From NCBI RefSeq assembly GCF_002887595.1, contig NZ_PEBU01000004.1, positions 62,001 to 126,000 of the forward strand: 64,000 bases of DNA. The letters run 5' to 3'. The notes beneath the pieces are model-generated. The model had not been told where the DNA came from. It saw only the letters and a program-made list of their open reading frames with translations, and made no database searches. This document shows positions 35,393-44,491 of this stretch, one piece after another. This DNA is from Bowmanella denitrificans. GTDB taxonomy: Bacteria; Pseudomonadota; Gammaproteobacteria; Enterobacterales; Alteromonadaceae. The position numbers and the translations under genes are program-made. Every line of letters starts with the position of its first letter. The stretch's first letter is position 1.

Positions 35393-37447
35393 ATGATAGA
35401 TCGCCAGCTAGATGAGATCCACCTGACCGACGTTGCGGACTTTCAACTGAGTGATCTGTTGGTACGTCCCAGTGCCTTGGAGATCCTGAATACCGATAAG
35501 CAAGTGTTTAGTGTGGAGCCTCGCTGTATGAAGGTGTTGGTGGCCTTACATCAACGCAGTGGTAACGTAGTAAGCCGGGATGAATTGTTACAACGTTGCT
35601 GGCAGGGAAGGATAGTGTCAGATGGGGCTATCAATCGCTGTATTGGCCAATTGCGTAAGCTGATATCACCCCATCGTGGTCTGAGTATCGATACCATTGC
35701 AAAGATTGGTTACCGACTGCAAAACAGCGATCTGGCGGCTTCCTCGCTCTCATCTGAATCGCACTGGCCAAGCTTAAGAATGTTAATGTTAGGATCGCTG
35801 CTACTAGTGGTAGCAAGTGTCATTTTGTATGGTGGGTGGTTTAACTATGGAGCTCAATGGTCAACGAATCAGGTAACGCCACTTACCGCTAAGCAAGGAG
35901 TCGAAACGCAGCCAGCCCTGAGCCCCGATGGACGGCAACTGGCCTTTGTAACCAGAGGCGAGAACGGTTCTTGGGATATACATTTGCAGGAACTTAACGG
36001 CGTTGCCCCCCGTGTGTTGATCGACAGCAAGGCCGATGACATTTATCCCGTATGGCGCAATGACGGTCGGAAGCTGTTGTTTAACCGGGTGGAGAATGAA
36101 CGCTGTACCTTAATAATGTTGGATTTGCTGACGCAACGCCAACTCCGGGTGACGGAATGTGAGCCTGGCGGATATGGACGCGCTGCATTTGTCGGTAATA
36201 GCGAACAGGTCATTGTCAGTCGCAGCCAAGCCCATGATGACAGGCGTCGTTTGTATCTGATTGACTGGATAAAGGCGACAGAGTCGGTTTTGACCACCCC
36301 TCCCGCGGGTTCTCACGGCGATCTTGATCCCATGCTTTCTCCTCATGGCAGTAAACTGCTGTTCAGACGCACCCCTTCCGCGGGCGTGAATGACTTAATG
36401 GTGGCCGACTTGGCAGACGGTCAATTACAGGAGCTGCAACAATTAACCTTCGATGGTTGGAAAGCGCATGGCGCCGCTTGGGCTGCGGATGGCCATAGCA
36501 TTTTTTTTAGTTCCAGCCGCGGTGGTGACTGGGGATTGTGGGCAATTGACAGCAAAGGGGGGAGCCCCTACAGGTTAAACTGGGGCACCACGCCAATCAC
36601 TCAGATTGCCACTAACACTCGGGGTGAATTAGTGGCTGAGATGTGGCAAGCCCGGCGCAATCTATATTGGCTGGGACAGGATACGCCGCTGCAAACCGTT
36701 ACCGCAGAAACCTGGTCGCCGGATATTGATACGCACGGTCGGATTGCCTTCGTATCAATGGCGTCGGGAAGCCCACAAGTGTGGCTGATGAGTGATGGGG
36801 GATTGCGCCAGCTTACTCACAGACAGGCCAGTTTTGTGCATGGGCCGGTCTGGAGCAACGACAGTGGTTTACTCGCCTTTGTGGCAGTGACCCAACGACA
36901 GGCGCAGTTATTTTTGCTTTCTGCACTAGATGGTGAGCCGGTACAGTTGACGCAAGTGACAGGAGATAAAGCCAATCCGCAGTTTTTACCAGATGATGAT
37001 GGCTTGGTGTTTTTGGCACGTAGTGAACAGCATGGCTGGCAGTTAGCAACGGCCGACGTGCAAAGCGGTATGGTTACGGGGTATCCCGAGTTGGGGAACG
37101 ATTGGCTAGCCTTGCGGGCAGGTCCTGCTGGTATCTTTGCTAAACGGCGGCAGAGCACGGTATTTTGGCAGTTGAAGTGGCACGAGGGAAAGCTGACGAC
37201 TGCACCGACCTTAATAACAACACATGGCAACAGGCCCTGGGTTGTGACCGAGCAAGGTATTGCCGCAATAGAATCTGATGGTATCTGGCAACTCAAAACC
37301 AATGGCGAACGTGCGCAACTGGATACGACGCTCCTAAGTAAGGGAGTCGCCGACTTGGCCTTTGACCCCAGTCGGCAACGTTTATTGATTATGGATGGTG
37401 ATGAAGATGAAAGCCATATTGCACTGATCGGCTTGGACAGACCTTAG
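35393..37447 (+). CDS. Membrane winged-helix regulator with PD40 beta-propeller
   Basis: A 684-residue CadC-like protein. Residues about 15-110 form an OmpR-type winged helix (VEPRCMKVLVALHQRSGNVVSRDELLQRCW). One membrane helix follows (MLMLGSLLLVVASVILYGGW, about 128-148), then a periplasmic TolB-like propeller of PD40 repeats (LSPDGRQLAFVTRGENGSWDIHL; LSPHGSKLLFRR; WAADGHSIFFSSSRGG). The DNA-binding part faces the cytoplasm and the propeller would sense the envelope. ATG 35393 has no clear ribosome site. Its end overlaps by 4 bases the stop of the convergent TonB-type receptor gene, which is a possible target. Confidence 0.87.
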   Translation: MIDRQLDEIHLTDVADFQLSDLLVRPSALEILNTDKQVFSVEPRCMKVLVALHQRSGNVVSRDELLQRCWQGRIVSDGAINRCIGQLRKLISPHRGLSIDTIAKIGYRLQNSDLAASSLSSESHWPSLRMLMLGSLLLVVASVILYGGWFNYGAQWSTNQVTPLTAKQGVETQPALSPDGRQLAFVTRGENGSWDIHLQELNGVAPRVLIDSKADDIYPVWRNDGRKLLFNRVENERCTLIMLDLLTQRQLRVTECEPGGYGRAAFVGNSEQVIVSRSQAHDDRRRLYLIDWIKATESVLTTPPAGSHGDLDPMLSPHGSKLLFRRTPSAGVNDLMVADLADGQLQELQQLTFDGWKAHGAAWAADGHSIFFSSSRGGDWGLWAIDSKGGSPYRLNWGTTPITQIATNTRGELVAEMWQARRNLYWLGQDTPLQTVTAETWSPDIDTHGRIAFVSMASGSPQVWLMSDGGLRQLTHRQASFVHGPVWSNDSGLLAFVAVTQRQAQLFLLSALDGEPVQLTQVTGDKANPQFLPDDDGLVFLARSEQHGWQLATADVQSGMVTGYPELGNDWLALRAGPAGIFAKRRQSTVFWQLKWHEGKLTTAPTLITTHGNRPWVVTEQGIAAIESDGIWQLKTNGERAQLDTTLLSKGVADLAFDPSRQRLLIMDGDEDESHIALIGLDRP

Positions 37448-39351
37448 AATCTGCTATTCAGCATCAGCCGGTAGCTTTGTGGCCAAATGGGAACCAAGGC
37501 ACCAGAGGATGTTGCGTAGTAACCTTCCTTGTCCAGTGCGTTAATCCATTGTCCACGCAGCGAAAAGGCAATGTCATTCAATTTAAAGTTGTGCTGAAAT
37601 CCCAGGGTCAGAAAGCTGACTCCGGGTATCTCTGTGTCGCCCTTCAGCCACATACGTCTAGCTCCTTCATGGACCAGTTGAGCATCAATAGCCCAGTTAT
37701 TGCTTAGTCTGTGTTCAACGTTAAAAGTAGCATTAAAAGACGACACGCCCGCTGGCTCTGCGCGATTGCCGTTCTGTCCCTGCAAACTGGCATCCAGCCA
37801 CACACCGCCCAAAACAACCCGGGTTGCCGAGAATATGTCTCCGGCAAGGGACAGTTCTAATCCTTTGTGGCTGACATCACCCACTAGCTGATAGCGACCA
37901 TTGGCTGCTATGCCCGTGACAGGTTTGTCGATATCGAACAGCGAACCTTGCAAAGTTATTTGTGGTGAAACATCCAGATTAAATCCCAACTCCCATTGCT
38001 GAGCTTTAACCGGTGCCATCACTTCACCATAATTGCTTGCCGAAGCAGGCGCGACACCATTTTCTTCCAACCCATTGACAAAGCTGCCAAATAGCTGCCA
38101 GTGCGCATCTAGTCTGGTGGTAAGTGAGGCATTGAAAAACCAATCGTCCTGGCTAAGGAAAGACGATAAGCCACTGGGTTGTTGTACATCTTTTTCATAG
38201 CGGGATCTATGTGCCCCCAAACGGATGGACAGCAAGTTGGCATAATCTCCGGCATAGTTCAGGCTAGCCATTTGCTGATCAACCTTGTCACGCCCCATCG
38301 GCCATTGAACCGGAAGCATTGGTACCGCCACGTTAAAGGGCGAATCCGTCAGGCGATATTGACCGCCATCTATTGCGTAAGCATCAACCAGATCGGTATT
38401 GCTGCGCCTGCCCCTGAGACCTATGCCCAGGCTATGCTGCCACTTGCCGTTGTGCAGCTGCCGGACCAGTTTGGTTTCCACTGCACTGGCTGAACTGCGT
38501 GTTGCGGGTAAATGGTAGATGGTACTGTTGACTTGCCCGGCCTTATCAATACTCAGCAACGTGGTGTCATTGCGTGTTGTTCGTACAAAGGAATGGGTAA
38601 CTGATGCATCAAGTGTCCAGTCATTGCGGTGATATTGATACAGCAAGCCAGCAGCCCCGTCGGTAGATTTATATCTGGCCCAATCCGGTGCAAGATTTTC
38701 TTTTAGTGGGATTGACGGGGGGGCATTGTCCTGAGCTGGGTAAACTTGCACATTGCCGTCATGTTCAAGGGTTTGCATACCTGCAAACAGGTATACAGTG
38801 CTGTTGTCGTCTGGCTGCCATCTTAATGTGCTGCCGCCGCTGTATTTCTGCCCCGACTGTGCGGTGCCGCCATGATACTCGGGTTGTGCCAATATGTGGC
38901 CGGATAGGGCCAGACTGTTGTCGGCTGTAATCAGGGTGCCTTGCGCATCGGCATGCAAAGTATCGATATCTCGCACCCCCAGACTTAGTGACAGACTATT
39001 CTGCTCTTGCGGTTCACGTAACCTGTATAGCACGACTCCAGAAGGCGAAGGCAGATCGAGCTGAGCCGCGGTGATTCCCACAGACACGGTTAAACCTGCC
39101 AGTAGCGATTCAGACAGGCCGCTGGCCCGGGCAAAATAGTGCTCGTTTATGCGATAAGCACCGCTTTGGGTTAAGTCGAAACCTCGCACCATAACCTCAT
39201 TGTAAAGACCAATAGATTCAATGCCTTGCTTCTCTCCAAAGGCGGTTTGTGCGCCATCGGTTACGCTGGGCTCCTGTGCGCCGGTGATTGAACTGACAGA
39301 AAATGTGGATAACAACAATAGTTTTGGTGCCGAAAATTGGCGGTTGGGCAT
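37444..39351 (-). CDS. TonB-dependent receptor-like outer membrane protein, short plug
   Basis: A 635-residue outer membrane barrel protein. Signal peptide 1-24; then a plug of only about 70-80 residues instead of about 150, starting near EVMVRGFD and containing INEHYFARASGLSESLLAGL and PSPSGVVLYRLREP, like the second half of a normal plug. The rest is repeated amphipathic beta strands, ending in a C-terminal Phe (YRLMLNSRF), the usual barrel assembly signal. The start at ATG 39351 has AGGAGA 5 bases before it. No clear TonB box is seen. The ligand is unknown; the neighbour regulator hints at inducible uptake. Confidence 0.78.
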   Translation of the reverse strand: MPNRQFSAPKLLLLSTFSVSSITGAQEPSVTDGAQTAFGEKQGIESIGLYNEVMVRGFDLTQSGAYRINEHYFARASGLSESLLAGLTVSVGITAAQLDLPSPSGVVLYRLREPQEQNSLSLSLGVRDIDTLHADAQGTLITADNSLALSGHILAQPEYHGGTAQSGQKYSGGSTLRWQPDDNSTVYLFAGMQTLEHDGNVQVYPAQDNAPPSIPLKENLAPDWARYKSTDGAAGLLYQYHRNDWTLDASVTHSFVRTTRNDTTLLSIDKAGQVNSTIYHLPATRSSASAVETKLVRQLHNGKWQHSLGIGLRGRRSNTDLVDAYAIDGGQYRLTDSPFNVAVPMLPVQWPMGRDKVDQQMASLNYAGDYANLLSIRLGAHRSRYEKDVQQPSGLSSFLSQDDWFFNASLTTRLDAHWQLFGSFVNGLEENGVAPASASNYGEVMAPVKAQQWELGFNLDVSPQITLQGSLFDIDKPVTGIAANGRYQLVGDVSHKGLELSLAGDIFSATRVVLGGVWLDASLQGQNGNRAEPAGVSSFNATFNVEHRLSNNWAIDAQLVHEGARRMWLKGDTEIPGVSFLTLGFQHNFKLNDIAFSLRGQWINALDKEGYYATSSGALVPIWPQSYRLMLNSRF

Positions 39352-39490
39352 GATATTCTCCTGCATTAAAGGCCGCCGAACAGTCTCAATGGTGGAGCTG
39401 CAATGCGATGCCGATGCCAGGATTTTTTGATGATGGAAATACGATGTGGGTGAAAAGTGCAGATAACTGCACATTAATGTCATGCAACAA

Positions 39491-39512
39491 AGAGCCCCGA
39501 CATGCGGGGCTC
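39491..39512 (-). terminator. Intrinsic terminator of the chitinase gene
   Basis: An 8 bp stem GAGCCCCG/CGGGGCTC with a 5-base loop lies 40 bases after the chitinase stop, followed on the minus strand by TTTGTTG. Confidence 0.7.
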
Positions 39513-39552
39513 ACTTATTGAATTGCCTGATTAGCTTTTTACGGCTGTATCA

Positions 39553-42099
39553 CTATTGCCCGGCATTCATGGCATCCAGTTTTTGCCCGATAGGCACTGA
39601 GAAAATATAGTCGTCATGAATATCCCAGTTAATCGACCAAGTCATCACGCCAGCAAACTGGCTGAACAACTGGTTTGGTACAAGTGTTGCGCATTGTGTT
39701 CCTTTGCTGATGCAATCCAGGGCACGGATAATATCCGCCGTGCTGGCCTGCCCTGAGCCTGCTGAGCTTCTGCCCGAGGGCAGGCCCAAAGCAACCTGAT
39801 CATCCCTAAGTGGCAAGAATCTGCTGCCATCGGCCAGCTCAAAGCCTTCCAACAGCATTCTGGCCGACGCCACCATCATATCCACCGAGCCGGCGGGTGC
39901 CGTCTGCGGCGCGTAAGGGTGTCTGAGTCCACCATTGTTGTACAGCTGAACGTGCAAAATATCCAGGGTGTCGCGCATCTCATCAATCAGTGGAATATAG
40001 GCCCCCCAGATACCTGAATAGGCCACATAGCCGCCTTGCACATAGGGATGTTCCGGCGCCATGGTCAGGTACATATCCCGGCCCATATTTTGTTCTATCT
40101 GCTTCAGGGCTCTGGGTAAACGTGCCTGGATCTGTGAGCCATGCACCAAATTCGAACCGCTTTCCAGGTCGATATCCAGACCATCAAATCCCCATTCATT
40201 GATGATGGCGGTTAAACTACTGACCAGGGCTTGTTCATCCGCATCGGTATTGAGGGTAATAGTGCCTTCTGCCCCGCCCAAGGACAGCACCACTTTCTTG
40301 CCTTCGGCCTGCAGCGCCGCTACATCCTGTTTAAACTGCGTGGCATCAATGCCCGCGCAACTTGAGCCCTGTCCATCGAACAGATTGAAATTGACCAGTC
40401 CGCTGACATTAAAGTCATTGTCGGCAAAGGCAATATCAATAACGTCCCAGCGTGGAGATATGCTGCCCAAGGGTACCGGGCATCCTGCTGGATTCTGGAA
40501 GTTATGCCAATAGCCGATAAGTTTATGAGTTTTACCCCTTGGTGTGGCATTGACGATAACGCTCACCGCACTACTGGTGGCAGTGTTGCCGAGGTCATCA
40601 GTCACCACGGCCGTCAGGTTGTAATTTCCGGCCGACCCGGCGAGCCAGTTTGCTGAATAAGGGGCGCTGGTATCGCTGGAAATAACCACACCATTGACTT
40701 TAAAAGCGACGTTGTTTACCTGTGCTACGGCTGAACTGGCGTCGGCTGTCAGCGTCAGGCTTGTGCCTAAGTTAATGCGGGTTCCATTGGCGGGAGAAGT
40801 CAGTGACACCACAACCGGTTCATTACTGACCCGTACCAACACACTATCCTCGGCCTGATTATTGTCGTTATCGGTGGCAATGGCCTTCAGTTGCACATCG
40901 CCGCTTGGATTTGCCATCCAAAGCAGATGGTAGGGCGGCGTGTCGTCCTGGCCCACAAGCTGGTTATTGGCATAAAAAGTCACGTTGGTCACGCTGCCAT
41001 CGTCATCGGAAGCACTGGCCTGAATATTCACTTCTGTGCCTGCCAGCAGCACAGCATTATCCACAGGTGAGTCTAAATGCACCGTTGGGGCAATGGCGCA
41101 AATTCCCAGGTCGCTCCAGGCTTGAGTCCAATGGGCACCTGTACCAGGCGCATAGGCCCAGTCAGCATTGGACGAACACCAACCTGCCACGTCACAGCGG
41201 TATTGATGATTCTGGTTTTGCACCAGTTGACCGGCCTGATAGGCCGTGCCTGGCTGATAGACTGGCAATCCGGAACATCCGCCACCGGGTTTGTCCGCAA
41301 TCATCAGTATCACCACATTGCTGAAGCTTTCGGCCTGGTCATCGTCGATGGCCCTGGCTTTAAAACTATGCTGACCGGCAACGGCCAGCCAGTTGGCTTG
41401 ATAGGGCAGGGCGCTTGTTTCGCCGACCTGGATGTTATCCACATAGAAACTGACAGACTGAATTTGCCCATCATTGTCAGTGGCCTCGGCGCTGAGTGTG
41501 ATATTGTTTCCGGCAGTCAGCTCTGCGTCTGCCGTAGGATTTGTCAGACTCACACTGGGTGCCTGATTATCCGGATCTAAAACCTCAATATCCGCCCAGG
41601 CTTGGTTTGTAGCGCCTAGATCGTCAGTCACAGTGGCAAGGACGCGTTGTTGTCCAACTGCTGCTGGCCATGTGACTTGATAGGGTAATTGGGTATCCAC
41701 AAGCAGCAAGTTACCATTCACTGAAAACGCGACGGATGCGACCTGACCATCCGGGTCTGATGCAGTCGCAGAGATGACAACGTTGTCATTTTTGCTGAAA
41801 ATACTTCCGTTCAGGGGCGAAGTGAGTGTGACGCTGGGGGAGAGATTGCCAGTATCGCAATCACCCAATCTGTGCCATTCCTGATACTGGCCTGAATGGC
41901 TGGCCGGTTGCTGATTCTGTGTCCACCAATTTGCCTGGTAAGCTATCTGCAGGTGTTGTACCTGATTACCGCCATGGTAAGCCTGGGCGGCGTCCCAAAC
42001 AGGTAGGTTACTGCAGTCCACAGCACCAACGGTTGCGGGCAGCAGCAGTGTCAGAGCCGCCAGCGGCCCATAAAGAGATGTTTGTTTGTAAGATGACAT
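39553..42099 (-). CDS. Secreted GH18 chitinase with chitin-binding and Ig-like domains
   Basis: An 848-residue exoenzyme. Order: signal peptide (1-27), a CBM5/12 chitin-binding domain (about 28-87, PVWDAAQAYHGGNQVQHLQIAYQANWWTQ), two Ig-like domains of the type SPSVTLTSPLNGSIFS...VAFSVNGNLL, a second CBM5/12 (about 275-330, GTAYQAGQLVQNQNHQYRC), two more Ig-like domains, and a GH18 barrel from about 520 with the catalytic motif DGLDIDLE near 640. It cuts beta-1,4 GlcNAc chains. The start at ATG 42099 follows AAGGAA. It is monocistronic with its own terminator. Confidence 0.93.
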   Translation of the reverse strand: MSSYKQTSLYGPLAALTLLLPATVGAVDCSNLPVWDAAQAYHGGNQVQHLQIAYQANWWTQNQQPASHSGQYQEWHRLGDCDTGNLSPSVTLTSPLNGSIFSKNDNVVISATASDPDGQVASVAFSVNGNLLLVDTQLPYQVTWPAAVGQQRVLATVTDDLGATNQAWADIEVLDPDNQAPSVSLTNPTADAELTAGNNITLSAEATDNDGQIQSVSFYVDNIQVGETSALPYQANWLAVAGQHSFKARAIDDDQAESFSNVVILMIADKPGGGCSGLPVYQPGTAYQAGQLVQNQNHQYRCDVAGWCSSNADWAYAPGTGAHWTQAWSDLGICAIAPTVHLDSPVDNAVLLAGTEVNIQASASDDDGSVTNVTFYANNQLVGQDDTPPYHLLWMANPSGDVQLKAIATDNDNNQAEDSVLVRVSNEPVVVSLTSPANGTRINLGTSLTLTADASSAVAQVNNVAFKVNGVVISSDTSAPYSANWLAGSAGNYNLTAVVTDDLGNTATSSAVSVIVNATPRGKTHKLIGYWHNFQNPAGCPVPLGSISPRWDVIDIAFADNDFNVSGLVNFNLFDGQGSSCAGIDATQFKQDVAALQAEGKKVVLSLGGAEGTITLNTDADEQALVSSLTAIINEWGFDGLDIDLESGSNLVHGSQIQARLPRALKQIEQNMGRDMYLTMAPEHPYVQGGYVAYSGIWGAYIPLIDEMRDTLDILHVQLYNNGGLRHPYAPQTAPAGSVDMMVASARMLLEGFELADGSRFLPLRDDQVALGLPSGRSSAGSGQASTADIIRALDCISKGTQCATLVPNQLFSQFAGVMTWSINWDIHDDYIFSVPIGQKLDAMNAGQ

Positions 42100-42384
42100 G
42101 GTTTTCCTTATGGCTTGATTCAACAGCCTTTAATCCGTTGTGACGTGCCAGAGGTATTCAACCTACGTCTGAATGAGTGAATCCTTGGAGTGTCGGCAGC
42201 GACGATAAGACTCAGATTCACCATTGCCTCGACAGCCAACCATAGAGTAATGTAAAAATAATGTAAACACCTGGGCTTGTCTGTTTCAGCGCTGCAAGGT
42301 CAGCCTTTGGGGATAACAACAGGCCGCCGAATTTTCAACAGACGCCATTCTTAACAGCAACATAACCATTGAAAGGAACACAAA

Positions 42385-43026
42385 ATGCCACTGACCGACA
42401 ATGCAGATTGTGAATTGCGATTCTACACCAACCCCTGGTCCCGCGGACAAATTGTCCGTTGGATGCTGGAAGAGACAGGTGCTGATTATCAGCAGCAAAT
42501 TGTGCCATATGGCGAGCAGATGAAAGCCCCGGCATTTCTGCAAATCAACCCCATGGGCAAAGTGCCGGCTATCGTGCACAAAGGCAAGGTTGTCACCGAG
42601 TGTGCGGCTATTTGTGCTTATCTGGCAGAATGCTTTCCTGACGGGGCCCTGGCGCCTGAAAAAGCGGAACTGGCGGATTATTTACGTTGGTTGTTTTTTG
42701 CCGCAGGACCATTGGAAGCCGCCATCGTGAATCGTTCTCTGAATGTGCAGGTCAGTGACGAGCAGCAGCGCATGGTGGGGTATGGAAGCTACGATAAAGC
42801 GGTGGATGTGCTGGCGGCAAAGTTAGCCGAGTCCGACTATGTGGCCGGTCGCAGATTTACCGCCGCCGATGTGTATGTTGGCTCCCATGTGATTTGGGGG
42901 ATCCAGTTTGGTACATTACCCAAGCGCCCGGAGTTTGAGCAATATGCCGCGCGTTTGATGGAGCGGGCCGCCTTTAAGACGGCCAGAGCCATTGATGATG
43001 AACTGGGCGAAGCCATGAAACCCTGA
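42385..43026 (+). CDS. Glutathione S-transferase family protein
   Basis: A 213-residue GST: thioredoxin-like N-terminal domain (LRFYTNPWSRGQIVRWMLEETGADY; NPMGKVPAIVHKGKVVTECAAICAYLA with the cis-Pro and the glutathione-binding E/C-A pair) and an all-helical C-terminal domain (RRFTAADVYVGSHVIWGIQ). It would conjugate or reduce electrophiles in the cytoplasm. GAAAGGAAC precedes ATG 42385. It is monocistronic and convergent with pheA. Confidence 0.92.
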   Translation: MPLTDNADCELRFYTNPWSRGQIVRWMLEETGADYQQQIVPYGEQMKAPAFLQINPMGKVPAIVHKGKVVTECAAICAYLAECFPDGALAPEKAELADYLRWLFFAAGPLEAAIVNRSLNVQVSDEQQRMVGYGSYDKAVDVLAAKLAESDYVAGRRFTAADVYVGSHVIWGIQFGTLPKRPEFEQYAARLMERAAFKTARAIDDELGEAMKP

Positions 43027-43092
43027 GTGGATAGGGCTGAGCAGCTTAGGGCAGTGATGGGTTAAATCATGCACAGACTGCCGCCAAGTCGT

Positions 43093-44280
43093 TTATTCCT
43101 GCAATGCGCCAGCTGCGGCTACCCGGGTTGGCGCGACTTCCTCACTGGGATAACAACCCAGCACTTTTAAGAATCGGGTGATGCCGCGCAGCTGTTCAAC
43201 CGCAGTCTGCATATGGCCGTCCTGCAGGTTAGCTTCCACGTCAATGTAAAACATTTCCTCCCAGGGATTGCCGTTAATAGGGCGGGATTCCAGCTTGGTC
43301 ATATTGATCTCGTTGTCGCGCAGTACCAGCAGTGCTTCTACTAAGGCACCTGGTTTTTGTACGGTGCTTATCACCAGAGTGGTTTTGGCCGGGATCTGCA
43401 GCGGTACATTGACCGGCTTGCGTGACACCACAATAAAGCGGCTGTGATTCTCTTTCTGGTTGGCCAGATTCGACTTAATTGGGGTCAGACCATACAGGGC
43501 ACCGCCTGGAGCGCTGCCGATAGCAGCGATTGATGGGTCCTGCATTTCACTGACCTTCAGCATGGCGGCAGACGTGCTGTCGGTGGGTTTGACCTCAATA
43601 TTGCCAAGTTCGGCAAGAAAATGACTGCACTGGGAGAATACCTGCGGGTGGGCATACAAAGTTTTGAGTTTGCTGATATCAGTATCACAACCCACCAACA
43701 ATGCATGTTCCACCGGATGCGTCAGTTCGCCGATAATCGACAGGCTGGTGTGCTGCAGCAAATCGAATACTTCATTGATACTGCCCGATGAGGTGTTTTC
43801 AATTGGCAATACGGCGTAATCGGCTTCACCGGATTCAACCTTAGCCACTATGGCATCAAAACTGGGGCAGCCTATTTCCAGCAACTCCCCTGAGCGGCGG
43901 GCAAAATATTTTTGCGTGGCAAGATAACTATAAGAGCCCTTGTCACCCAAAAAGGCCACGCGGTTAAGTGGCTGGGCATTGTCTGGATTGGCCTTTTGTG
44001 CCAGTAACATTTGCTGGTTAAGCACTGAATCTTCAATGATCACATGAAATAGCGCAGTGATGTATTGGGGGGTCAGGCCCAATGGTTGGCCTTGCTTAAT
44101 CAGCTTAATCAGCAGTTGCTCTTCGCGGGCCGGGTCACGCACCTGCATATGGGCCTTAATTTTGGTTTCTGCCACCTGATTGGTCAGTTGCTGGCGCTTA
44201 GCCAGCAAACCCAGTAGATCAGCATCCAGGGCGCTGATATGTTGTCGAATCTCTGCCAGTTGGGCCTGATAGTCTGTCAT
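43093..44280 (-). CDS. pheA: Bifunctional chorismate mutase / prephenate dehydratase
   Basis: A 395-residue P-protein that turns chorismate into phenylpyruvate. Domains: AroQ chorismate mutase (1-90, EIRQHISALDADLLGLLAKR), prephenate dehydratase (about 105-285, VAFLGDKGSYSYLA; PIENTSSGSINEVFDLL) and the ACT regulatory domain (about 300-380) with the phenylalanine-binding KLESRPINGNPWEE. It should be feedback-inhibited by Phe. In front of it lie a Phe-rich leader peptide and an attenuator, so transcription also depends on charged tRNA-Phe. Confidence 0.97.
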   Translation of the reverse strand: MTDYQAQLAEIRQHISALDADLLGLLAKRQQLTNQVAETKIKAHMQVRDPAREEQLLIKLIKQGQPLGLTPQYITALFHVIIEDSVLNQQMLLAQKANPDNAQPLNRVAFLGDKGSYSYLATQKYFARRSGELLEIGCPSFDAIVAKVESGEADYAVLPIENTSSGSINEVFDLLQHTSLSIIGELTHPVEHALLVGCDTDISKLKTLYAHPQVFSQCSHFLAELGNIEVKPTDSTSAAMLKVSEMQDPSIAAIGSAPGGALYGLTPIKSNLANQKENHSRFIVVSRKPVNVPLQIPAKTTLVISTVQKPGALVEALLVLRDNEINMTKLESRPINGNPWEEMFYIDVEANLQDGHMQTAVEQLRGITRFLKVLGCYPSEEVAPTRVAAAGALQE

Positions 44281-44304
44281 CTGTATTTCCTGTTGCTAAA
44301 AACG

Positions 44305-44331
44305 AAAAAACCTCCCTGGTGGGAGGTTTTT
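44305..44331 (-). terminator. pheA attenuator
   Basis: On the minus strand ACCTCCC (44327-44321) pairs with GGGAGGT (44316-44310), extended by five A-T pairs and followed by six T residues, 25 bases before pheA. Upstream GGGAGGT (44363-44357) can pair with the same ACCTCCC as an antiterminator. TTACCTC (44380-44374) pairs with GAGGTAA (44361-44355) as the early hairpin. This is the four-segment layout of amino-acid attenuators. Confidence 0.88.
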
Positions 44332-44354
44332 GTATCCGACTTTCACGCAGCCAG

Positions 44355-44414
44355 TTACCTCCCGGGCTCAGGTGAGGTAAAAAAGTGCGCAAAAGACAAT
44401 GTATATAATTTCAT
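44355..44414 (-). CDS. pheL: pheA leader peptide
   Basis: A 19-residue frame, MKLYTLSFAHFFTSPEPGR, from ATG 44414 to TAA 44355. Three Phe codons lie in a group of four residues (F-A-H-F-F), as in the Phe-rich E. coli pheL. Its stop overlaps segment 2 of the attenuator, so a ribosome waiting for charged tRNA-Phe would free the antiterminator. GAGGG just before the ATG could be the ribosome site, provided transcription starts upstream of it. Confidence 0.87.
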   Translation of the reverse strand: MKLYTLSFAHFFTSPEPGR

Positions 44415-44421
44415 GCCCTCG

Positions 44422-44450
44422 AATCTAGGGGCTGACAGTCTGCTTGTCAA
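44422..44450 (-). promoter_or_regulatory. Candidate pheL-pheA promoter
   Basis: TTGACA, 17 bases, TAGATT on the minus strand. Normal spacing would start the RNA at about 44415, the base before the leader ATG, so the GAGGG would not be transcribed. A weaker alternative -10, TATAAG at 44474-44469, would give a leader about 50 bases longer. Confidence 0.5.
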
Positions 44451-44491
44451 CCCCAAACAAGTTGAATACTTATATCAATTCCATCAAAACT

